Shown one piece after another: positions 1 through 7,721 of a stretch of 11,592 bases of DNA (its first letter is position 1; every line of letters begins with the position of its first letter). The notes under the pieces were generated by a model, which had not been told where the DNA came from, ran no database searches, and saw only the letters and a list, made by a program, of their open reading frames with translations. Source of the stretch: Isohypsibius dastychi. Its lineage: Eukaryota; Tardigrada; Eutardigrada; Parachela; Isohypsibiidae. The stretch covers positions 1 to 11,592 of the forward strand of contig JAQIWT010001268.1 of assembly GCA_034696485.1 (NCBI GenBank), read 5' to 3'. Position numbers and translations under genes: made by a program.

Positions 1-215
1 GAGCCTGAATCCTTTCCTTCTTACTACGTTCGCACGATTCGTAAGACAGGCTACCATGTGGTACCCTGGACGGAATCATAGTGATAGTAAACTCTTTACT
101 CTCACCATGGGATAGCTCACAGATCAGTTTTTAAATCTTTCAGTTCAACTACTGTATCTGTTACAAACACCCACCCAACTATATACCTATATACTATATT
201 TGGTTTCTACATTTC

Positions 216-549
216 TCAACATACATACACTGAACATTCTCGGCTGTCCAGTTCCGTTCTCATATTTTCATGAGCGATCGGAGACCTGTTTTCAAAAGTT
301 TTGGTATTTGAATTAAATGATAGCGATTTCTCTTCCTTCCAGTCTCGTTCTACTCGTTCTATTTTACCAGTAGCCCCGTGAGCTAGACTGCCGAGAATGT
401 TCGGTGTACATACCAATGTGAGGTTTCCAGAAGAAGAACTGAAGAACCATTTAATTTTTTGGTGCTGCACAAATGGCTTGCTTAAGTGTCGTAACATAAT
501 CAACAACAGGGCAGTAACTAAGCGGCAAAAAAGCGGCGAGAACGGGATA
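216..549 (-). CDS. Candidate last exon of the LRR gene: transmembrane helix and cytoplasmic tail
   Basis: The preceding exon can end at 675, before a perfect donor (GTAAGT, 674-669), leaving phase 2. An acceptor ending ACAG at 551-550 restores the frame and opens 110 codons down to a stop at 218-216. The first part reads SPLFCRLVTALLLIML followed by basic residues (RHLSK), the pattern of a type I membrane anchor, and the rest is a hydrophilic tail. The full protein would be about 799 residues. Against it: the acceptor has a poor pyrimidine tract. A competing acceptor at 618-617 gives a 58-nt intron, in line with the gene's other short introns, and a different exon (616-451) with no obvious anchor. 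This is inference from phase and hydrophobicity only. Confidence 0.35.
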
Positions 550-670
550 CTGTACACCACCTCCTTCGTCAGAATCGTGAATTGTTACAGAGATGGACTG
601 ACTCAGACCCGGGTACCTACATTGCCAAAGTTGTAGCCTCATTTCAACGCCAGAAAATTGAGGTGCAGAC

Positions 671-3306
671 TTACACTTCGTGGTCGGGTATGACCTCGCC
701 AACCATACAGTCTTTTTTCACGGATAGCAAATACTCATCTCGCTTCAGCAGGCTCTTATCCGGACTTACTCTTAAAAATGTGTACTCATCCAAAAACACG
801 TACCGCAATTTCTTCAAATCGCGGAAAAATTCGGGCCTAAATTCCAAAAGTAAAGTGTCGCCCAGGGCGGACTGAGACCCCCAGGGGAAACTTACTTCAG
901 GCAAGTGGTGTTATACGCTTGAATACCAATATACATCAACTCATCTCCACCTCTGACGAACAAACTTTGGATGTCCACAGGATTCCAACCAATCATCAAT
1001 GATTTCAGCTTGGGTAAGTTATCGAATGATCCAGGGCGCACTTTAATTATCCCGTTTTTGGAAAGGTCCAGAATCTGAAGATTCTGCAGCTGGTCTCGCT
1101 GTAGTCCGGAGAATGTTCGCTCCTCGATCGATAGCAAGCGATTCTCCGCTAGATTCAAGGTTTGAAGTGATCGCAAAAATAGAAATGCCCGTGGAGCAAT
1201 GGACTGCAGCAGATTGCCTTTCAGCGACAGGATCTTCAGTTTTGGCATTGACCGGAACGAACCCGCGTTCAAATACGAAATCCGATTTTCGTCCAGATAG
1301 ATTTCTTCAATTGATTCCTGTGTTTTGTCCGAAAATTCGAGAGATGGTAGAATCCATTGCTTGTAAGCGCCAGAATTTAGTTTCAGAACTTTGATCGGCG
1401 GCAGTGTTAAGAAACTTCCTGGCTCGACGTATGCCGGCTTTGCTGGTGGAATAAAACACTGGCTGATGTCGACTTCCCGTAAATTATTTGGCAATCCAGC
1501 AAATGTTTCGTTGGAGATCTTCTTCATTTTGTTACAACTCAAGTTCAGAACTTCCAGACTGGACAAGTTGCGTAAATGACTCCCGTGGAACTGCAGTAAT
1601 TGGTTGTTCCCCAGATTGAGCGATTTCACTTTCGGCAGAGCGGAGAAAAAAATCTCGGATGAGTCGTCAACAGGTGCACTCTCAAGCATTTTGAGATTAT
1701 TCCCTTCGAAACTGAGTGACGTCAGGTTTATGGTCGCAACTTGAAAGGCATCTTGAAGAGGGAAGGTGTGGATACCGTTGTAGGACAGATCCAGTCGACT
1801 GAGACTGGGTGGTTCAAAGCCCTTGAAAATATCGGTCGAGTTGATATCTGACAAGTTATTGTGGTCAATAATCAGGGTGTGCAGACTGACGAGGTTCTGG
1901 AAGAGCGCATTTTCCGGAGATAAATTGGTTTGGCCTGAAACGAAAACCGTTGCACAAAACTGCAGGATTAGTAACGGTAAAATACACAGAAGCATAGTTA
2001 CACAGGTCAGCCTGTTGACAGACTTACCCAGATCGAGAGATTCGAGGAGCGTGAAATTGGCGAACATGGCCCGTGGCATTTTTACGCCTTTTTCCACAGG
2101 ATTACCGCGCAGTATCAGCTCGCTGGCATTTACAAACTGCTGTAGATTCCTGATGGTGTCGGCGTTTAGTGAAACGTTATTGTAACTCAGATCAACTGTT
2201 GCATTGACTGCCACTCGGAGAGATGTGATCAAATACCGGAAAAATGCGTCACCGTCTTTGCTGGCGCCAACTGTGTTCATGCTGATCTTGATCAGCTTCA
2301 GCGGTGATGTCTGAGAAAGGGCATGAAGTTACTACGGTTTGGACATTTAGGAATCCCTGTGTACTGAAGGGGCAACATAGACAACAGCAAAATAGTTGCT
2401 CCATGATAATTCACATGTTTATTTTTGCAGACTTTTGTCTTATTTGGGTCAATGGTTAATAGGTGTTTACTGACCGCAGATAGAGGTGCAGACGGTCGAT
2501 CGGCCATAAAGGTCACGTTGCCTACCCGGAATTGATTCAAACTCGGGAAAACCAGTAGAAAGTTCGGCTGCCATTTTTTGATGGTCAGATTCCGTAGATT
2601 CAGTGTTTCAAGTTTGGGAAGAGCAGGAACTTCGAAGAAATCGTTGACAAAATCCTCGATGCCCACTTTGTTCAGTGCCATCGATCGAATGCTTGGCGGG
2701 AGAAGCTCCAGTGAGAGTGTCACAAGCTTTGGACTATTCCAAACCGTAAATCGACTGAGGTTGGTCAGAAGGTAGATTTCAGGGAATGTGTCGAGGTTGA
2801 TGAGATCTGAAAAGTTTTGTAAAGCTATCATTACATGTTCTGTTGAAGTCTGGAGAAGTACCTTGGAGATCCACGTGAACAACTTGTGTTGATACCGATT
2901 GGAAAACATCGGATGACAAACGTCGAATTGAAGGTGAATTCCATATGAATACTCTACAAGCAGATACGGTTATACACCTTCATTTACTATATACCCCCCC
3001 CCCCGTTCGAGAATCCGATTGGGGCTTTGCAGCTAAGATATTATCAAACTTTTGTCATGATGAGACCCTTACTGCAGCATAGTGTGATTTGACTCACCGT
3101 AGTTTTTGCACGCTTCCGCTAAACACCTTGATGTCATTCAAGACCATATTAGCCGTTACGTTGTTGCAAATGACGTTGAAGATTTCCTCCATGCACGTGA
3201 CCCAACATCGGTCTGACGGGAGTTTGGAGCATTTGGATTCGGTACAGCCAAGCAGTAGAAAAAGGGAAGCCAAACAGAGAAATACGCGCCGGAGATGGAA
3301 GAACAT
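671..3306 (-). CDS. Secreted or membrane leucine-rich-repeat protein, six exons, 3' end uncertain
   Basis: Exons on the minus strand: 3306-3098, 2953-2862, 2806-2526, 2310-2028, 1934-896 and 836-671. The introns are 144, 55, 215, 93 and 59 nt, all GT...AG, and every junction keeps phase. This gives 689 residues if translation stops at the TAA at 673-671. ATG 3306 is chosen because it opens a signal peptide (about residues 1-20), followed by cysteines 26, 34, 38 and 47, which resemble an LRR N-terminal cap. About 15 LRRs follow, irregular at first and then canonical, for example LDLSYNGI, LNLGNNQL, LNLSCNKM, IYLDENRI, LNLAENRL and LDLSKNGI. Such LRR ectodomains bind proteins outside the cell; no ligand can be inferred. 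No TIR domain is visible, so there is no support for calling it a Toll receptor. The TAA lies inside a perfect GTAAGT donor, so the gene probably continues (see 216-549). The LRR assignment is firm; the exact C-terminus is not. Confidence 0.85.
1935..2027 (-). other. In-frame, stop-free 93-nt intron in the LRR gene
   Basis: It begins with a strong GTAAGT donor and ends with GTTTCAG. Removing it joins LDLG to QTNLS and restores a clean LRR. Its length is a multiple of three and it has no stop in the gene frame, so retention would insert 31 residues, many of them hydrophobic (MLLCILPLLILQF). I treat it as a normal intron because the spliced protein fits the repeat register. Confidence 0.75.
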
Positions 3307-3521
3307 TGTGTTGTGGTATCAACACAGAAATGTTTGGTGAATATACGTGCTGCAGTCGAGCTCGATTTTATTTTTACCAATTTCGACTAAACAATGAGAA
3401 ATTATTCAACATTCATCCCCAGGCGGCATCGTAATGAAATATCAGTATTAACCATCTGCTGGGTCAGCTGTTGATTGTGTTTTCATAATTTGCTGTTCTA
3501 TAGCACTGTACATGACATACA

Positions 3522-4079
3522 CCATCCACTCCTTATAAGATTCAGGTGCTACAAGATTCTTCAACAATCGTGTCGTAGCGGTGACGTATTGTAGCTATTG
3601 GACTGAGGGTCCGACATTTTCAGGACAAGGGGATTTTCGCTACAAGATTCGCCTACCCCTTGCCATTTCGACTCAATCATCCATCACTGTATTTGTTGTT
3701 ATTTTGAAATTGAACAAAAATCGTTATCGTTTAATACCATTTGTCTCTTGCTTCTTGTTCCTTACTTCTTGAATCATTACTTGATTACTTCCTCATTTAC
3801 TTCGTGGAAAATCGGCAGAAAACAACTCCAATGAGAGATTATGCTACGCAGTCGAAATCGAAAAAGCTACAGTTTGTTGATTATGTTTGGAATTCAATCT
3901 GAAAACTGGTTTGCCTGCAGAAGACTCGATGGTCGTGATAATTCTGCTCTTGCAAGGTCAAAGAACCGAAAGGTCACTTTCCGGATTTGGTGACGACAGA
4001 GGCTTTCGCTACTAGATTTTTGTTTTGGTTTCACTTGCTACAAGATTTGCCAAACCTGAATCTTATAAGGAGGGGATGG
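3522..4079. mobile_element. Putative non-autonomous DNA transposon with 26-bp terminal inverted repeats
   Basis: The ends at 3522-3547 and 4054-4079 are inverted copies of a 26-bp sequence with the core CTCCTTATAAGATTCAGG and one mismatch. Inside, the motif GCTACAAGATT occurs at 3548-3558, 3639-3649 and 4037-4047, two of the copies directly next to the terminal repeats. The 558-bp interior has no credible coding region. No convincing target-site duplication is visible, so the exact termini and superfamily are undetermined. It could also be a fragment of a larger repeat. Confidence 0.55.
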
Positions 4080-4202
4080 GGACACCTATAATAAAATGAA
4101 GTATTTCAGCAGAATGGAATATCTCATAGGGATTCGTACGTGTTAACAGCCGAAGCAACTGGGATATTAAATAATGTCAAGATCCGATTTTAGGAGATTT
4201 AT

Positions 4203-4215
4203 CCCCCCCCCCCCC
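4203..4215. repeat. Homopolymer C tract (13 C)
   Basis: A run of 13 C. A similar run of 11 C lies at 2994-3004 inside the first intron of the LRR gene. Tracts like these vary in length and are prone to sequencing error. Confidence 0.9.
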
Positions 4216-4669
4216 GAATCTAAAAGCATGAGGCTTGTAACGTAAAAGTTTCAAATATCTCCGCCCAAAATCATAGTATCTAGAGGATATGATCTTCCTA
4301 ATATATATGTTTTGAACTAATTCGGAGATTTTAAGCGTGAGTGGATACAGCACTACAGATGATTGTGTAGTATTCTGACGTGCGTCAAAAATGACGAGTG
4401 TGATGGAACCAGTGTTTCAATGCTCCGCCTTGCAAATTCCAGGTCTGAAACATGAGGAATGGGGCGCTGGCTTGACCATCTGTACTGGAGAACCTAACGT
4501 ATAACAAAGAACTACTTAACGAAAATTCACTCGAATCTGAAAAGCACTCTTTCATGCTGCATGACTTACGATCCTTGTCCTTGGCCGCGAGAAGAAAAAC
4601 ATCCGGATGACACGGGAAAAATTTGACAGCCAATAGCTAGAAACTCATTCAGAAGGGTGCAGCTAACCG

Positions 4670-4972
4670 GGAAGTGATCCATGGTTAAGATTGCCAGAAT
4701 CTGACAAAGACCTAACAAAAGCCCAAGCGATAAACTGTTGTGGTCCCATCTTGTATCGTGCAACCTCACACGCTTTTGCAGATACCATCATTGAACATAC
4801 GTTTTCTGCAGTAATACGAAACTTGACCGCTGAGACCTGCATCCCTTCCAGCAAGGTCTGCTGCGTACTGATCGAGTCACAAACTACGCAAGATATGGCT
4901 GCCAACTGGGTCAGAAGATTAATCGCCAGACTGATTAATGAAGGGCTGCTGTTGAACCCAGACCGTGCTCAG
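4670..4972 (+). other. Unidentified open stretch, possible internal exon
   Basis: The plus strand is open from just after a TAA near 4668 to a stop at about 5053, with no ATG near its beginning, so it cannot be a simple intronless gene. Within it, an acceptor-like CCAG sits near 4697 and a strong donor-like CAG|GTAGTA near 4971, so about 270 nt could be an internal exon. The translation has amphipathic helix-like segments such as WVRRLIARLINEGLLL. I recognise no family and found no good partner exons. The opposite strand is also open for about 315 nt over the same region, which lowers confidence. Confidence 0.2.
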
Positions 4973-5143
4973 GTAGTAGAGATGCATTGGGCACTCATCA
5001 TTTATTCATCACTAATGCGGTGTTGGATGTGTGGATGGTTACATAACCTGTGAGCAAACTGGTTCGATACGATGCAATACACTAATGGACATCATTTGTC
5101 ATCCTTTTGCTCCTGAAGGCTTTTCCCAAAGTTCAAACCCGGG

Positions 5144-5150
5144 TATAAAA
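5144..5150 (+). promoter_or_regulatory. TATA box of the chitin-binding gene
   Basis: TATAAAA, preceded by GGG, about 100 nt upstream of the ATG at 5250. Downstream lie two copies of an 11-bp repeat (5160-5170 and 5175-5185), each containing the arthropod-type initiator TCAGT. The A of each initiator lies 22 and 37 nt from the first T of the TATA box, on either side of the usual spacing of about 30. A strong TATA promoter fits a highly or stage-specifically expressed cuticle or gut-lining gene. Confidence 0.75.
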
Positions 5151-5249
5151 CAGTGGTCCATCTTCAGTATTAACATCTTCAGTATCATATCAACCCTTAA
5201 ATAAATACTACTTCCCTTCTCTTCTCAACTTCTCTCCAGCCACACCATC

Positions 5250-5976
5250 ATGTTTATCGCCGTTCTCGCTTTTGCCGCAGTTGCCTGCCTGGCGCATGAG
5301 GTACACAGAAAATATTTCTTTTACTGGTGACAATATCCATCAATGACCTTTGATTATTTTCAGGCTCACGGGGCAAACAGCCAGGTTCCCCCAGTCTGGG
5401 ATGCATTGACCATTCTGCGAGGTGGAAAGGACATCACGACAGAAGAGCAACAAGACATCTTGGCTAATGCAGTTCCAGGAAAAGACTACCCGATCAACGC
5501 TGTCATTCCAGATTACAATGTTGATTGCTCAAAGTACAACCAGGCCGGATTCTACGCTGAGACTGCCGAGCCAAGCAAATGCCAGATCTTCCACCGTTGT
5601 GACGTCAACGGACTCTTGACCAGCTACCTCTGCCCGAACCGAACTGTAAGAACAGACTAGCGTCTTCCACTTTGATTGTCTAATCAAGTTTTTCCTCTTC
5701 CAGCTCTTCAATCAAATCACTTTGACCTGCGATTGGTTCTTCAATGTCGATTGCAGCAAATCCGCTCAATTCCGTGATTACTCCAACAGCCGATTGTACA
5801 AGGAGAACGAGCCACTTTTGGATGATCAAATGGAAGCTACAATTGGTGGTCTTCTCTACAAACCACAAGATTATTCCGCTAGCCGACCTCGTCCTCAACC
5901 ACAACCGCAACCCCAACCGCCCCGAAAGCCATCTCGGCCATACCGAGCGGAAGCTGGAGAAGCGCCAACAGCTTAG
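5250..5976 (+). CDS. Secreted protein with one chitin-binding type-2 (CBM14/peritrophin-A) domain, three exons
   Basis: Exons: 5250-5300, 5364-5645 and 5704-5976, with introns of 63 and 58 nt (GTACAC...CAG and GTAAGA...CAG), both phase 0. The product is 201 residues. ATG 5250 opens a signal peptide (MFIAVLAFAAVACLA) that fills the first exon. After a 50-residue linker come six cysteines at 72, 90, 96, 107, 120 and 128, spaced 17-5-10-12-7 as in CBM14, with the family-typical CPNRTLFNQ and TCDWFFNVDC around the exon 2/3 junction. The domain forms three disulfides and binds chitin outside the cell, so a role in cuticle or peritrophic matrix is likely. The C-terminus has an RPQPQPQPQPP low-complexity stretch and a basic tail. 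Some relatives carry venom-derived database names (U-scoloptoxin(01)); nothing here suggests a toxin. Confidence 0.93.
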
Positions 5977-6148
5977 AAAACAGTGGTTAAGGGGGTTTTT
6001 TATTTTTTAAGTGTCTGTGATGTTCTGGTTGTGATGATTTTGGGAACGGAGATTTGCGTGCACCTTCGAGAAATGGTTCAGGGGTTCAGTATTTTCATGG
6101 GTATTGGGTACATATTCTTAACGTGGAGATGGTTTTTGCTACTCGCAA

Positions 6149-6154
6149 AATAAA
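6149..6154 (+). terminator. Candidate polyadenylation signal (AATAAA) of the chitin-binding gene
   Basis: First canonical AATAAA after the stop codon at 5976, giving a 3' UTR of roughly 190 nt. No earlier copy is seen on the plus strand between the stop and this site. Confidence 0.6.
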
Positions 6155-6510
6155 TCCCGGTCAGGATGCTATATGCTCTTTCAGATGCTTGATGGTAGAG
6201 GTCTTCAAGGTACGCCAGGATCTTAAACAAATGGATCAATTTGGATTCCTACATGTTTCTGAAAAGTTTTCATCTAACAGTGACTTATTCTGACTGCAGC
6301 GTGACAGTGAACACCGTGGCATCCATAAGCTAGAGTCAGAATATTCCAAGTAACCCGTGTCCATCCAGTCACATTTGCAACTGACTGGTGTGCTGGCAAC
6401 CCTGGTCACTGGCACGGTTACAATTCCTTACTTCTTTACCGCAACATTTTCTTTCTGTTCCCTTACGCATCGAGCCATTGGGTTAGTCAAAAAACTTGGC
6501 ATCTAGAGGA

Positions 6511-6539
6511 CTGCTCAACTTTTGTTGAACGTTGAGCAG
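6511..6539. repeat. Short perfect inverted repeat (9-bp stem, 11-nt loop)
   Basis: CTGCTCAAC at 6511-6519 is the exact reverse complement of GTTGAGCAG at 6531-6539. The loop carries a further partial copy (GTTGAAC). Function unknown; it may be chance. Confidence 0.6.
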
Positions 6540-6632
6540 CACCACTTTTCAACCCGTGTAATATCTCATTGTTTCGTAATTATTCCGGGAGCAATATGGA
6601 CCGTTTTAAAGCAGAAAAGACAAACGAAGGCG

Positions 6633-6734
6633 ATGGATTCCTTATTAACACGTTTCAGCCTATTTACCTGTTTGGCGATCGGTATCGCCGCATTGCGCTT
6701 TCCTTTCGCCAGTGCCTGTCCTAATTTAGTCTAA
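6633..6734 (+). CDS. Hypothetical micro-ORF or first exon with signal-peptide-like sequence
   Basis: ATG 6633 starts 33 codons ending at TAA 6732-6734. Residues 1-28 look like a signal peptide: a short N-region, a hydrophobic core (LFTCLAIGIAAL) and an Ala-Ser-Ala cleavage-like end, leaving only CPNLV. It could be a first exon whose donor I cannot place, a decayed gene or chance. No family recognised. Confidence 0.15.
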   Translation: MDSLLTRFSLFTCLAIGIAALRFPFASACPNLV

Positions 6735-7180
6735 CTCCGACTCAATCTCTCACTCTATTGAGCATTGTAGAAATAGTTACTGTTCGAATCATCTTCCGAA
6801 ACCGCTATAATAGCCTCTGCCTTGCTGTGCGAAGCCATTCTGGAAAACACTTTTGCCACGTTACACTTTATCCGCCATAGCGCCGTGGAGGTACTCTATC
6901 GCAGAGGAGCTTGCGGGAGAAACTGCATCAGAAATTCATAGTCGAGATCAGAAACGACATGAAACCGACAATCTCTAAAGCATTCCCCATCGCCGGGTCA
7001 TCCATGCAAATGAAGGAAATGTTCATCTTTTATTTTCGGCTCGCCGGCATATCTTGTGAGTTACGTCACCGAAAATACATGGTTTTACAGGGGACAATTA
7101 CTTTCACAAATTGCTGGCACAATTAACATTTAACATTTGAAAAACAAGAAACTTTGGCTGGGTAGATTGGTGGCTGCCCT

Positions 7181-7575
7181 CAGGGGCGTCGCAAACCCCA
7201 TATCCAGATCTTCCGGAATTTGCCCAGGTTCGCCGAGCAATTTCAAAAACATGAAAACCCCATGGAGTTTCTTAGAATTTTTTTCTCTACAAAATAGCTG
7301 TCTCAGGGGGGTTGGGGTCCAAGGTGGTCTCAAGGATGGACCCCCAGCCAAAAACATGGGCGTAGCAAGTGAGGAGACTAGCTACACTTGCTACACCCAT
7401 GTTTTTGGCCAGGGGTCAACCCCTGCGACCACCTTGGACCCCAACCCCCCTGAGGCAGCCATTTTGTAGAGAAAAAAATTTTAAGAATCTCCATGGGGTT
7501 TTTATATTTTGAAAATTGCTCGGCTAACCTGGGCGAATTCTTGAAGATCTGGATACGGGGTTTGCGACGCCCCTG
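7181..7575. mobile_element. hAT-type MITE, near-complete palindrome (395 bp)
   Basis: The element starts CAGGGGCGTCGCAAACCCC and ends with its exact reverse complement. It is flanked on both sides by the identical 8-bp sequence GCTGCCCT (7173-7180 and 7576-7583). An 8-bp target-site duplication and a terminal CAGGG fit the hAT superfamily. The two arms (7181-7370 and 7386-7575) are each 190 nt and complementary over their whole length with about 20 mismatches by my hand count, around a 15-nt loop. It encodes nothing. It sits downstream of the receptor stop codon at 7722, probably in or near its 3' UTR. Confidence 0.92.
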
Positions 7576-7721
7576 GCTGCCCTCCAACTGGATCAAAACG
7601 AAGATCTTGGTCAGTTCCAGCCAACAGCAAGACACTCAAGTTACTAATCACAGTTCCTAAAGTTGTGCGAAAGTTCTCAAAAACAAGTAGTGAAACTTAG
7701 GTTTCCGGTCTTTGACGGCGT

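Larger units (their letters stand above)
3307..5143. other. Intergenic region between the LRR and chitin-binding genes
   Basis: The LRR gene and the chitin-binding gene are divergent, so this is their shared upstream region. It holds an inverted-repeat element (3522-4079), a run of 13 C (4203-4215), an orphan AATAAA (4090-4095) and an unidentified open stretch (4670-4972). No convincing TATA box is visible for the LRR gene; AT-rich candidates lie 30-75 nt upstream of its ATG on the minus strand. Confidence 0.6.
6155..7172. other. Intergenic region with no convincing gene
   Basis: It contains a 9-bp-stem hairpin (6511-6519 pairing with 6531-6539) and a 33-codon signal-peptide-like ORF (6633-6734). 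Several short open frames are present, but I found no domain, consistent splice structure or tRNA-like fold. Confidence 0.5.

Noticed and set aside
2298-2525. Continuation of the open frame beyond 2526 as LRR coding sequence
   Set aside because: The LRR pattern stops at the CGG|GTAGGC donor (2526/2525). Resuming at 2310 in phase restores it, so this is a 215-nt intron that happens to be open.
671-3306. Toll-like receptor
   Set aside because: No TIR domain or canonical cysteine-rich C-terminal LRR cap is visible in the window on this strand. The LRR ectodomain alone does not justify the name.
5050-5090. tRNA-like B-box (GGTTCGATAC)
   Set aside because: No matching A-box, acceptor stem or cloverleaf can be formed around it. 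The same holds for GTTCGAATC near 6783.
6830-6905. Short minus-strand ATG frame starting MASHSKAEAII
   Set aside because: Only 26 codons, with no upstream promoter or family resemblance, although an acceptor-like TTTTCCAG precedes it.
7137-7635. Overlapping open frames of 85-110 codons on both strands
   Set aside because: They lie almost wholly within the palindromic MITE and are mirror images of one another, so they reflect repeat composition rather than coding.
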